Part shown: piece after piece, positions 26,902 to 38,564 of the stretch | How the letters are laid out: every line of letters starts with the position of its first letter | Position numbering within the stretch: the stretch's first letter is position 1 | NCBI GenBank assembly: GCA_034766995.1 | Contig: CM068313.1 | Coordinates: forward strand, 26,465,825 to 26,529,824 | Direction of reading: 5' to 3' | DNA from: Acanthacorydalis orientalis | Taxonomy: Eukaryota > Arthropoda > Insecta > Megaloptera > Corydalidae | DNA: 64,000 nt | The notes under the pieces: generated by a model | The model's database searches: none | Seen by the model: only the letters and a program-made list of their open reading frames with translations | Told to the model about the DNA's origin: nothing | Program-made: the position numbers and the translations under genes

Positions 26902-26903
<2 letters not shown>

Positions 26904-27018
26904 TATTCCGTTTTAGTTGGGAAATCGTAGGTTCAATATGTTTTAAATTTTATTTTGCTTCGTCACTTTAACAATCTTTTTTGAACTAACCATAGTATTA
27001 TATTGTATACTATAACGA

Positions 27019-27086
27019 AATTCTAAAATTAATTAATATTCTAAATTAATATTCTAAATTTATTAATATTCTAAAATTAATTAAAA
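27019..27086. repeat. short tandem repeat of AATATTCTAAATT type
   Basis: The unit TTCTAAA-plus-ATTAATTAATA recurs four times with small indels, a minisatellite-like patch of about 68 bp. Confidence 0.8.
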
Positions 27087-27394
27087 AATATAATGCTTTT
27101 TAATTACTAAAAAATTATAAAATAAAATATCGTTCTATATATAACAAATAATTTCATTGTAAGAGTTCCATAAAATATTTTTATTTTATTTTTCGTGTAG
27201 ACCACACCTCCTAGCAGTCTCTCCCCCCGTTACACTCTATTTATTCAAAATATTATATTCACTAAAGCTTAAGAGTAAAATAAATTGTTACACATTTTAA
27301 CATTGTATTTTGTTAATTTTTATAAACTTTTCCATTAAAAAAATACGACTTACATTTTATGCAGACTATTTGTGCGTATTTGTTAATTTCTGCT

Positions 27395-27470
27395 ATTTCC
27401 TAGCGAGCAAGGAGAAAAGCTCTTCTGAGGATCGGCGAGCATAACAAGTAGGGGGAGAGCCTCCTTATAT
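27395..27470 (+). mobile_element. degenerate copy of hairpin-CTAG repeat terminus
   Basis: GC-rich segment AGCGAGCAAGGAG ... CGGCGAGCATAAC ... AAGTAGGGGGAGAGCCTCC. It follows the same order as the better copies ending at 29164 and 61720: GAGCGAGC-type motif, second CGAGC-type motif, then a G-run/C-run hairpin. The terminal CTAG has decayed (CTCCTTAT). Probable old copy of the same interspersed repeat. Confidence 0.35.
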
Positions 27471-27749
27471 TTAAAAACAATTATAAGAATAGACCTCATT
27501 AAATATGAATAACAAAATAATTTAAATTATTTATCATCAATCTTTTTTAAATGATGTAAATAAATTTGAAAAAAAAACAACCGTTGTAACGATGTTTTTA
27601 TAACTGAAGTATTAAAAATATTAATTTATTTAACATATTTTCATTTTTGCTTGTCTTACTGTTTACTTTTTTATAAAATTGTAGAAAATTTTTTCTAGCA
27701 TCTCTGTAAACAAGATGAGATTTACAGAAAAAAATAATATATTTTTAAT

Positions 27750-27935
27750 CTAATAAGAGATAATAAAAATACGTCTCAAACACATTTCTGACAATGAGAT
27801 CATATAAACCACTGAACATTCAAACTTTGGTTCGACAAATTCCTTTATGGGTTCTTGTTTAAGTATTAAGCCGAACACAGGGTTAGTTCGAAAATCGGAC
27901 ACCCGCTCGTGGTTTATGATACGTCCGGGAATCAT
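27750..27935 (-). CDS. possible small or partial coding frame beside a promoter-like island
   Basis: A 61-codon minus frame starts at an ATG at 27933-27935, with A at position -3. It begins about 9 bp from a GTCACGTGAC palindrome and ETS-like core. The product is mixed and not low-complexity in its first 40 residues (for example MIPGRIINHERVSDFR, LKQEPIKEFVEPKFE). It then becomes hydrophobic and ends at a TAG. I recognise no family. It could be a first exon running past its splice site, a repeat fragment, or chance. No strong GTAAG donor is visible. Confidence 0.15.
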   Translation of the reverse strand: MIPGRIINHERVSDFRTNPVFGLILKQEPIKEFVEPKFECSVVYMISLSEMCLRRIFIISY

Positions 27936-28080
27936 TATGTGGGTGTCACGTGACCGGAAATATTGCTAAGGGTGAAATATTAAGATATTGTTGCAACCCT
28001 TTTCGTTAGCTGCGCACAAAGCACGTCATATTGAGTAATATAAAATGTACACTTGAGCACGCACGATGAAGGTTTGTGTA
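27780..28080. other. GC-richer island around the E-box/ETS motif
   Basis: About 300 bp with clustered CpG-containing motifs, including ACGTCCGGGAA, the E-box/ETS pair, CTGCGCAC and GCACGTCA. It stands out from the AT-rich flanks and is compatible with a small promoter or enhancer, or with an old repeat. Confidence 0.35.
27945..27962. promoter_or_regulatory. palindromic E-box abutting an ETS-like core
   Basis: GTCACGTGAC (27945-27954) is a perfect 10-bp palindrome around CACGTG, the class bound by USF, MITF/TFEB and similar bHLH-zip factors. It overlaps or abuts ACCGGAAAT, close to the ETS consensus ACCGGAAGT. Such pairing is known in animal proximal promoters. Whether it is functional here is inference; it sits in a GC-richer island (27780-28080). 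Confidence 0.35.
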
Positions 28081-28909
28081 TTATATTACACATTTGATGG
28101 TTACGTATACAAGCCTAAAGTATTCTTTTCGAATCCATACACACAAGTTTGAAAAATATTTATCACATACTGTTGTAGTGCCATGATTTTCTTCATTATA
28201 CACTATACGAACAAATGAAGTTAGTATTTGTTATTGTTACAAAAACGCTTTTCAGTTCCTTTAATATAAAGTAAATAAGTTACATTCATTGTCAATAAAA
28301 TTAACTTATCAACAAATAAATAAAATATTATTTATCATTTAAGACTGTCTTTTTTATTCATTACTACTATAAATTAATATGATAAATACATAAATCGTTC
28401 AAGTAAACCACTTCATTATTTATAAAAAGTCAGGTATTCTAGAAGAATATCTGCTTAAATCTTCAAAAAGGCATATATTTACATAAAAATAACAGCATGC
28501 AAAGGTTTTCCTTAGAAAAATGTTTCTAGAAATGTTGTTTAATTTTATTTATCTTTAGCATTTAATACTACACACAAAGAAATGTAAGCCTCTTGGGAAA
28601 AATAAATGCCAGTGTATTTTTCCATCCATACAACATTTGTAAAATTGTTACGATAGTACAGGCATGCATTTTTCATTTTTTTAAATATTCGTATCTCAGA
28701 TAAATATATTTTTTTATTTAAATTTATTTATAAGCAGTTATCTTAATAATGTCTCTTAATAAATAAATATTAAATTTAAAATCTAATGATTGCGAAAGTA
28801 AAATAGTTTATATATATTTTTTTTGGATATGCAATACATTTTTATATAGATTGTTTATTGAAATGTTGTCATAGAAATAACTAGTTTCCAATTTTTTCAC
28901 AATATCTTT

Positions 28910-28925
28910 CTATATATATATATAT
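28910..28925. repeat. short (TA)n microsatellite
   Basis: About eight TA units, near the start of the hairpin-CTAG repeat copy. Confidence 0.9.
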
Positions 28926-28954
28926 AATCAAAATTATCCATAAAAAACTTATAA

Positions 28955-29164
28955 AACTCGACGTTGCCAGAAATAATCTATCTGCGAGAATGTTTATATA
29001 GACATACTAACATATATATATATATATATATCCATGACGTTGACTTATTTCTTTAATATGTTTATTGTTTCATTTGGTTATATGTGTTTGCTTATAATTA
29101 AGTGAGCGAGCGTAGCAAGCCCAGGGGTTGACGAACGAGGCGAGTAGTGGGCGGAGCCCCCTAG
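28955..29164 (+). mobile_element. interspersed repeat ending in hairpin plus CTAG (Helitron-like)
   Basis: The segment aligns by eye with 61553-61720. Shared blocks are ATCTRTCTGCGA-AATG-TTATATAGA, AATATGTTTATTGTTTCATT and GGTTAYATG, then an AAGTGAGYGA motif and a GC-rich tail. The tail ends GGGC-GGA-GCCC (29149-29159), C, then CTAG (29161-29164) followed by T. A short GC hairpin just before CTRR followed by T is the known 3'-end signature of Helitron rolling-circle transposons. Here the hairpin lies closer to CTAG than usual. A TA tract (29011-29030) sits inside this copy and is not seen at that place in the other. No transposase is present, so it would be non-autonomous. Confidence 0.5.
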
Positions 29165-29690
29165 TTCATTTCTTCTATTTCAATCTTTAATTTATAATCC
29201 TGGTGTAGTGTTGATGATTGATGGGTTATAAGCTTTAAATCAATAATATTATGTTAAATTTTTCTCAAACTAGCATTCTTTAAAATTTTAATAACTTCTT
29301 TTTATTTTTACCTAATTCTAAATTTATAATAGATAGTTTAAACTGAATAAGTCCTAATTTAGATTTTTTTTCTATCATATATTTTATTCAAAAATCGATT
29401 ATTTCTTTTTAGTTATTTATGAGCATAAACTTAGAAAGTCTTGCATGTCTGTTGCACAAAGTGTAACAGAAATTAACAAGATCATTTTTTGACTCTCGTT
29501 ATAATACTGATTAAAAATTATCAAAGATAAAACATTCTATTTTTTTGAATAGAATCTTTTTTGAGAATGTAATTTTTAAAGTTTCCTGTATTAATAATTT
29601 ATTTATAAAACTCTACGGTTTGCGTATTTTTCAGTTATTATTCTCTAAAAAGATTTAAGAAACAAATATCTTTATGCATACTATATGATG
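29165..29690. other. AT-rich intergenic DNA
   Basis: No gene, RNA or repeat structure seen after the CTAG end. Confidence 0.6.
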
Positions 29691-30190
29691 ATAAACGATC
29701 TTTTCGTAACATATATCACTAACTTCTCTTTAAAGTACATTACTTTGCGCTATAACAATCTGTTATCGTAAAACATTACATTGTACATGGCGTTATAATC
29801 ACAATACAAAGCATCCAAAATTTTATAATTTACAGACCATTTCACAAAGTCTTCTACCCTTAACATTTCGCCGAAAAAGTTGAACGTGCATTACATCTTT
29901 CATTTGGCAGAATACACACGACATACCTAACCAGATATAAGTTCATATCATCCCGATGTCGCGTCATTCATGATAAGTACATGCATGTTGTTTATTTATA
30001 TGTATGTATATTAACTTAGAAAAGTCAGCACTGGACTCATTTATCTCCATTTTCCGACGTGCAGCTGGCGGGAAAATTTATAACATGACAACAGCACGTT
30101 TTAAGGAAAACAGACAAGCACACAAACATACATTCACTCGGAGTTGGAAAAGCAGGTAGCCGACATTGCGGTCATTAAGTGAACGCTGTA
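29690..30190. other. moderately GC-richer non-repetitive stretch
   Basis: About 500 bp with dispersed CpG and GC-containing words, for example GACGTGCAGCTGGCGGG at about 30057-30073. No open frame of note and no RNA gene. Confidence 0.35.
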
Positions 30191-30289
30191 TGTCATTTGC
30201 AATATGCATTTTTAAATTAATATGTTTTTTTTAAAAAAGAATATTTATACAAGTTTTATGATTTCTTTCAATTTTTCAACAGAGTTTTA

Positions 30290-30292
<3 letters not shown>

Positions 30293-30343
<51 letters not shown>
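30293..30343. repeat. (TA)n microsatellite
   Basis: TA run of about 51 bp with TTAA-type edges on both sides (TTTAA... and ...TTAATAAA). Confidence 0.98.
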
Positions 30344-30350
<7 letters not shown>

Positions 30351-31114
30351 CTGATTAGTAATAAAGCAATTAAAATGTATGATCCATTAAATATGTTATA
30401 ATAAGCATAAGCTTTTAATGTAAATAAATTGATAAATATAAATGCAAGAATGTAATTTAAGAAATAAAATATTAAGATAAAAGTATTTTTATATTATAGG
30501 AAAATTATTCGAAAATATCCGAATAAATAAAAAAAGTTTATGATCATTAAAAACGTAGAAAAAATTATCAAGGACAAAGTTATTTAAAAATTGTATTCTT
30601 AGAAAAGATTTCAGTAGTCAACACTTGAAAAAATTCTTTGATCCTTTCCGAGACGAGAAATGGGATCTCATTAAAAATAAAATAATAATAATAATTTTTT
30701 AAAAAAAGGAAAAATAAAGCAAATTTTCAAATTAATATGTGCATGAATGATTAGAAAGCAGGAACTACATTATTATAATTAGTCAAGTAATGATTTTATA
30801 TAAGATGAATGTACCTGTGAAATATTTAAGACTAATATGAATATTAATTTAAGATAAGATGTATTAATTTTTTTTATTAAAGCTACTGCAAGGTGTTTTA
30901 GTAACTCAAGACATATTCAGAAAATCCAACTACAATACTGAAAAAAAACATTCCTGAATTTTTAGCATATGAATGGTTGAAAATGATTAGTGTTTATTAA
31001 ATGCTTATCATGTCATATATTTTTTAATTTTATATTTAAGAACATGTTCATATAATCATTGTGTTCCTGAATAATTTACTCAATTATATACTAAAAGCGT
31101 GTATTTTTTACAAA

Positions 31115-31116
<2 letters not shown>

Positions 31117-31171
<55 letters not shown>
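31117..31171. repeat. (TA)n microsatellite
   Basis: TA run of about 55 bp followed by TGTATGTGTGTGTATG. Confidence 0.98.
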
Positions 31172-31174
<3 letters not shown>

Positions 31175-32026
31175 GTATGTGTGTGTATGTATAAATATAA
31201 TTAATGTGAATGCGGGAGGTTGGATATATATTTATTATTTATTTCAAAACAACACAACATTTGTTTTCTTAATAATTACCAGTCTTACTCTCAATATATT
31301 TTTTTATACGATGATGATGTTGGATTGTGTGTTAAAAATGCAACGGAATTGTGAGTTCTGTACCAGGAATTCTGTACAAATGATTTATGGTACTTGAACA
31401 TGAAGAATTACGGATAAAGCGTTTGCCATTTTTTCCTTTTTCTTTCCCACTCATTGTTTGCTTGCTGATGATTTATGTGAAAAAGCTGTTTTCCGAAAAT
31501 GAATCATATGAATTACTGAAATGATTTTATATTAAAAATGACTATAAACGTATTGTTTTCTCTCCATAAATCTATACATTTCAATTTGAATTATAAGTGA
31601 GATTAATGTTTTCACAGATAATTAAGGGTTTTATATTCACCTGTGAAGTTGAAGTTAAACAATTTATTGAAAATATTTCAATACGTTTTATAAGCAAAAT
31701 TTTCAATTTATATTTTTATAATATATATTTCCGTACAAAAAAGTTTCAAATCAATTAATCAGGAGTAGAAAACGTTCAAATATATTTATTTAAATTCTTG
31801 TTTCATTTTTTATTATATATATTTTAATTGGTCAGTAAATTATTATTTTTATAATTATAAGTATTATTTGTAAAATTAAATGTGCACTTTTATACTAAAT
31901 TATTCTTCTAAAGGATTTGAAATTACATCGCATTGTTTATATTAGAATTTAATAATATTTATTTAATATTTTTTGATAACTCATTACTTTTTCAAATATA
32001 TTATTTAAATTAATTTGCAGTAATTT

Positions 32027-32048
32027 ATATACATATATATATATATAC

Positions 32049-32122
<74 letters not shown>

Positions 32123-32146
32123 CATACATACATACATACATACATC
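32027..32146. repeat. (TA)n array ending in (TACA)n
   Basis: Several TA blocks broken by CATATG and CTATAA, ending in about seven TACA units (32117-32145). Two minus-strand frames here are repeat-encoded. Confidence 0.97.
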
Positions 32147-32534
32147 CTCATATAAAGCATGTGTTTAGTTCTCTTTCTCCCTGTATACATAACTGTTCGG
32201 GACCAGTTGAAGCCACTTGAATTAAAAAATGTATATGAATTTGGTGGCCATAAACCGCAATTAATTTTGTACCAACCTAATAAAAACAAAAGAAATATAG
32301 ATTGTATGAAAATTAAAATTAATTTGTGGTTATAGATGTTGGTGTTGATGACTTTTGTTTCTGAATTATTACCATTTGCCATATAAACTTTGTTTTATCT
32401 CGACATATTATTTGTTTAATAATCAAATGTTTTCGAAAATAAATACATACAACATTAATTATTCGAAATTAACTCGGATGTAAAATATATTTTTTTCTGT
32501 ATTTTCCTCTAGGACATTGTCTCTGGATATAGAA

Positions 32535-32549
32535 TTATATATATATATA

Positions 32550-32607
<58 letters not shown>

Positions 32608-32626
32608 TATATATATATATATATAG
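32535..32626. repeat. (TA)n array with symmetric ACTATA/TATAGT edges
   Basis: TA blocks bounded by ACTATATA on the left and TATAGTG on the right, with a second TATAGTGT after a further TA block. The central block is a near-perfect inverted repeat. Confidence 0.96.
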
Positions 32627-32999
32627 TGTCATGTTATGTAAACAAAACAACATTGAATAAATTTCAATTTGAAAAGCTTTATATTCTTACTCTTTATCTA
32701 TTTTGAATGATAATTCAAAAATTCTTGAACTGACGAACTGCGTTTATGTTAAAGAAAGTATATGTAACTTTCAGATATTTTTTATATACAGTATTAAAAA
32801 GTACATTAAAGTGCTATAAATAAAATGACACAACATAAATCAACAAATAAAACACGGAAAAAAAACGAAAAATATTTTTTTAAGACGAACGGTAAGTTTT
32901 AATGCGTTCAAAAAGAGATAATGTTTTATACATTCACGAAATTAAATACCTCGCCTTAATAGTCAAATATCGCATTTAACAACACAAAAATCACAATTT

Positions 33000-33250
33000 A
33001 AATCCAGAAAAGTTTTCTCCGTCTTTAACGTGTCAGAACTACGGTTCTTTCTTGTATGTAATACGTAAATCTGACGGTGCGGCAGTACCTATTCTGAGAA
33101 TATATATATACATACGAAAGACGATGAGGAAGACGATAAGAAGGAAAAACGAACGTTTACGCTTTTTTTTATTTTTATGAAGCAATTACCCGACGTCCGT
33201 TCATAGCACTGGTAGCGCCACAACGAGGGATGCACAAACTATTATAGCTC
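33000..33250. other. GC-richer non-repetitive island
   Basis: CpG-bearing words such as CTGACGGTGCGGCAG and CCCGACGTCCG, plus a purine-rich stretch (GACGATGAGGAAGACGATAAG). No gene recognised. Confidence 0.35.
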
Positions 33251-34500
33251 GGTAAATTTAAATTGAATTATTTATTACTGAAATTTCATACCAGAATTAA
33301 ATTAGTTATGATTTCCAAATTTTGAGTTATTTATATTTTTCTATTAGACATAAATGTTATAAAAGAAACGAATCGTTTTTGTTCATTGTTTTTGTTAATC
33401 ACAAGAAAGAAAAAATTGATATCAGTATGAATAAATAAACAAGATTGTTAATTCATATATAAAATAATATATATATTTTTTTACACATAAATTTTTAAAC
33501 AAAAAACACATATGTACTGTTATAACTAAACAAATGAAATTTCTATTTTTATATTGAAATTTGAAACCACAATATTTGAAGTCTCAATTAGCGAAATGAA
33601 TGTTTTAAATATTTTATAAATGTTTACAATATATAGCAGACGTATATTTTTCGCTTATTGAAAAATCTATATGCAGATAATTCGTGTATGAAAAACCTAG
33701 AATATCGATTTTTAAATTTATTTTATGACCTTCCTATTATCATTTTGTGATTCCCCATAAGAGAAAAACATTAATTTTTCCTACCATGAGAATATAAATA
33801 TTTAATTGGGTATTCTGATTATTAAATTTGATATTCTGAAATAAAAAATAGGTTTTAATAATGAGAACACTCTTCAAAAATAAATAAAAAAAATTCGATT
33901 TAGAAAATATTTACCGAGTGGCACTTTATAAAAATATTTGTTTTCTTTTTTAATAGAAAAGGTAATTGTATATTTTTACACAGTCATATACAAATTAATA
34001 CTGGATAATTTCAAATAAACGTTCAGTCAGGAATTTAGATTTTAAATGATATTTCCTGTTCTGGATAATTAATATAGCAAAACATGGGATTTTATAAAAA
34101 GCCGTAAAAAATGAAGTAAAAACATTTAATGGATTCTGAATGAGTGGAGCATTAAGGATTTTTCTTCGTTAAATTTATTTCATTTTTGTAGCTACATTTC
34201 TGAAACATTTGTATAGTGTATTTTGCTATCAATGTTACAACTATAAACGATACAATTAAGAATAGGATATAATTATTCGAAATTGTAACGTTAACGCAAG
34301 ATTTGTTTATAATTTGATTTTTATTTATTTTTTGTATAGTTTATTACACAAGAAGTTAGATATATATTGCATTTTTACAATAAATAACCATTACTATGTT
34401 TTTTTTTAACTTTTCTAATTGTAAAATGTGATCGTTTATGTTCTTATACTAATACTTTCTTGGAATATTTTCTAATTTTCTTTTAAGAATCTCGTATCTT
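33251..34500. other. AT-rich intergenic DNA
   Basis: No supported gene, microsatellite or RNA. Confidence 0.6.
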
Positions 34501-34581
34501 CTTCTACAAAGGGGTAGTAGTAGTAGTAGATGCAAGTTGAAAAACGAAAAGAGGGGTTCAAACGACGCTGTTAGATCCGGT

Positions 34582-34608
34582 ACGTTGGTTCGCAGACAAC
34601 CAAGACGT
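34582..34608. repeat. short imperfect inverted repeat (stem-loop)
   Basis: ACGTTGGTT (34582-34590), a 7-nt loop, then AACCAAGACGT (34598-34608). The arms pair with a small bulge. It lies in a modestly GC-richer patch (34500-34660) with a short (GTA)n run just upstream. No tRNA shape or terminator context. Confidence 0.6.
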
Positions 34609-34808
34609 TCTCATTTTCAATTTAATTAGACGTCTCTTAAATATTGGCCTGATAAGCCATCGTAATACAGTTTAATTTTCTAGTAGGCTAGACTTGTTAA
34701 TAAATTATTTCAATTTATCACCGGAATTGTAAGTTTCATATGATATACGAGTATGTTCAATTAATGTAAATTAAATTTATAACATCGCGTTATTTAATAT
34801 TTTGTTAG

Positions 34809-34809
<1 letters not shown>

Positions 34810-34882
<73 letters not shown>
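34810..34882. repeat. (TA)n microsatellite, about 72 bp
   Basis: Long pure TA run. Confidence 0.98.
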
Positions 34883-34887
<5 letters not shown>

Positions 34888-35967
34888 AAATTTACACATA
34901 TTTGCAATACTAGATATAAAAATCATTTTGATATTTTCAAGAATATTGAAATCTTATTCTTTTATAATAATGTTGCTTTAATATTCCATTAGCTTGTTCT
35001 CTAAAAAAAATGTTTTTTACTACCTATTTCTTTTCATTTACGTAACATTATTCCGCCAATTCCACTTTTATCACCTGCACATTCTATTACGCTATAAAAT
35101 CTGCTCTTTTTATAATCCAGTAATGGTTCTACGAATCATTTAATACTAGGATTCATCAATAATTGTTTTATTTTATTTTTGAATAGATATAAAACAGTTT
35201 TTTTTACATAATATTGTAATATTTGTTTAAATTAAAAAAGAAGAACGAATTGAATCAAATAATTATTATAGAAATTCTTAAATGAGTATATATACACGTG
35301 TTTTTTTTTTAGTTTTTGTTATTTTTCAGTGATTTTCCCTGGGATCTCTCCTTAATGCATATGATACTGTGCTAGTATTTAAATAAAAGAGACATTACAC
35401 CTTGTAAAGTGTTCGTTAATTTACTACCAAGCGATGAAAAGAAATAGAATAAACACGAAGTGTTTACTGTTATGTTCCTTCGTATCATTTTTAAATTTAA
35501 AATTATGAATTTTCATAACTAAATTGGTTTCATATTGAATATCTCTCTACGTATATAATAATGTTCGTTACAGATATTGTATATAATCAAATCATTAGGT
35601 TTTTGAAAATTACAATTTAAATTGAATACGAATACTCTACAAATTCAATTTACATTTTAAAATTTTTCGCTTTAAAATTTAATACATACTATTATACATT
35701 TCACCTGTTATCTTTTAATTTGTTAACGTGTTTTGTTAATGTCTTATATTAATTTTACACACATTAACGTATAAAAATATCTGTTACTGTATAAAAGATA
35801 AGACGTACATTTTTTGTAATATTTGTGCAATTAAAAAAAAGTATTTGTAAAAGAAAAAAAATCTTTCGGAATTTCAAACAAAATAATAAACGTGCACTTT
35901 TTATCAGACACCCATGAATCCCGTTTCTAATTTAAATGCAAATGTAAAAACAAGAAACCCATGATAA
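34883..35967. other. AT-rich intergenic DNA
   Basis: No supported gene or structured element. Confidence 0.6.
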
Positions 35968-36049
<82 letters not shown>

Positions 36050-36088
36050 GTATGTATGTATGTGTGTATGTGTGAGAGAGAGAGAGAG
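35968..36088. repeat. compound (TG)n-(TA)n-(GTAT)n-(GA)n microsatellite
   Basis: Seven or eight TG units, a TA block with one CATA interruption, three to four GTAT units, a TGTG stretch, then about seven GA units (36073-36088). This is the most varied compound array in the window. Confidence 0.97.
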
Positions 36089-37800
36089 GTGGGGAGAGTG
36101 AGTGTGCTGTGTGTAATTATGTGTGCGTTATATTTAACTTGTATTAATAAATCATTCCTAAAACAAGTTTTGTAGTTTTTCGCGAAATGATATTTCGAAT
36201 TTGCAAACTGAATTAGAAAAATCAATTATATACCTTTCTTTAAATATATGCGTAGTATAAGCCATTTACTCGTCTGTGAACTGTGTACAATTTAATATAC
36301 AAACAGAACCACCCTTTTTTCTTATACAGTTAAATCTAATTCTATAGAAACTTCAAGATGTTTCTGGAATACGTTCTTCCTTGCAATACCAACGTTTTAG
36401 ATAAGTCTATGTATAAACGATGTCTACATCACAAGCATAGAGAGTAGGATGTAGATGTCTACCTAAAAGTAAATTATATTTCAAGATATTTCGTATTGAA
36501 GAACGTACTGAGAGAAATCTTGTTATTATAAATCGTGAAGAACATTGGAAGAACATGTAAACAGATTGTGACGTTTGTAGAACAAAGTTAGAATTTATCA
36601 TGTTAAGTGTAATAAAGTGTACTTCAACATAAAATAGAATGTCTTGTATAATATGAAGGATTTGAACTTTATATCAGTATATGAATTGTTCATATAAATT
36701 AAATATTCTTTGCAGTTTCTATTGTTATCATGATTAGTAAACTTCTATTACAAATTTCTAAATGCGTTAGATAACAAAAATAATTTATATGGAAAAATAC
36801 TTCAAATACTGCATTTTCATGCATATTAAAAACATTATTATTATTAGAATTACACATATAATTATATAGAAGTATTGAAAACTATTTATTAAATTAATCA
36901 GTTATTTTAATCAACGTTTCGAAATTTAACAAAAATTATATACAGGTTTTTGAAATTCTTTTCAAGAAAACCTTGACTTAGTATATTTTTCTGTTCAATT
37001 ATTTGAGACGAGCAAAAATTGTATTTAATTTATTTTTATGTATGAAAATAAATGTTGAAAATCATACAATTAATGAATCATTTTTAATCATTCTAGGCTT
37101 ATAAGAAATATGATTATTTTTAGTTTTAAATTTCAGTTTAAATATTTTTAACAGATATATTGCGAAAATGTTAACATAATCATAATGTAATTCTACTGTT
37201 TAAAATCTATCATTATTTACAACAATAGTATTACAACGAAGAAATATTTTAATAATATGAAAATACATTTCTTAGAATTTTATTAAGTTAATCTTATTAA
37301 GTTGTGAAAATACATCTATTCAATTAAATGTATTTAATTAAGTTGAACTGTAAAATGTCTAAATAGCAGTTTATAGTTTTTGTTACTGAGTAATTGTTCA
37401 CAACAACATTATATAAAAAAAAATTATAATTTTTTTTACACAAACTACCGTGCATTAAAAATAATATAATGTTTAACTTTAAGCTCATGTAAACAAAATA
37501 TATTTCAAAAGCACAAATTAATTTCAATGTCACAAAGTACTAATTTTAAAATATGACTTTTTACACTTTCTTTATGCATTCGTTATTTTTTTATAAATTA
37601 ATTCTACTTTAAAATGCTTTTATGAATTCACTGTTAATAAGCATTTATTTTTTAAATATTTAAAATGAATAGAAAAATATTTTTATTTTACATATAAATT
37701 ATTTCAATATATTTTTGTTAATTATTTAAATGACTACATTTAAAAGCATAAGGTTTTATTTTAATTAAAATGAAACAGGGTTTGCATAAAAATTACTTAA

Positions 37801-37805
<5 letters not shown>
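36089..37805. other. AT-rich intergenic DNA
   Basis: About 1.7 kb without a microsatellite. Two chance-like minus frames (36407-36601, 37324-37533) have no recognised product. Confidence 0.6.
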
Positions 37806-37860
<55 letters not shown>

Positions 37861-37877
37861 GTGTGTATGTATGTATT
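37806..37877. repeat. (TA)n-(GTAT)n microsatellite
   Basis: TA run to 37848 then GTAT units with one GTGTGTAT interruption. Confidence 0.97.
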
Positions 37878-38521
37878 CTCAGAGAAAGAGCACACCTGTA
37901 AAAGTTCATTTCGTTATAAAGAAATAAATATTTACGTTTTTATAAAATAAATGTATTTTTGGTAATTCATTTTGTAGTAGTTAAGCACAAATTATTAAGG
38001 ATTATTTCTAAATTATAAACTAAAAGAAATTTGAATAATATATTATATGTTTTAAAATATTTACAAATATATTTTTGCATTTATATTTTACGACGGATTT
38101 TGCCAATGCCTGCCTACAAACATATTCAGTTATACAATCTTAAACTGTTATTAAATTCCTACGAAAAAAAACTCAGTGAATTTTTAATTTCCTGCAAGCG
38201 ATAATCTCAATCCGAGTAATAACAAAGCTAGATGTCAAATATTCACGAGAGGAAGTAAAATAAATACTATGTAAAACACGAAACACGTTTACAAACGTTA
38301 ACGACTAAGTGGAACAGTTTGGTGATATCAGCACAGTTTAACATGTTGTATATTTATTTTTGAGAATATTTGTATTTGTTGTGGATTAAATATGTTACTC
38401 TTGTGAACTGTTACTAATAGTGTTATTTTTATTAGCGAATTAACATTTTGGCAATAATAGAATAAATGTATTTATTATTATTATTTACGTTTCTTTAAAA
38501 AGCTTTACACAAGTAAATCTT

Positions 38522-38528
<7 letters not shown>

Positions 38529-38562
<34 letters not shown>
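38529..38562. repeat. (TA)n microsatellite
   Basis: TA run of about 34 bp. Confidence 0.97.

Positions 38563-38564
<2 letters not shown>

Noticed and set aside
27200..27235. CCTCCTAGCAGTCTCTCCCC patch as an inverted copy of the hairpin-CTAG repeat
   Set aside because: It has a C-rich run and CTAG but no ordered match to the shared blocks of the family.
32117..32145. Telomere-type repeat
   Set aside because: The unit is TACA, not TTAGGG or a known telomeric variant, and it is part of a TA compound microsatellite.
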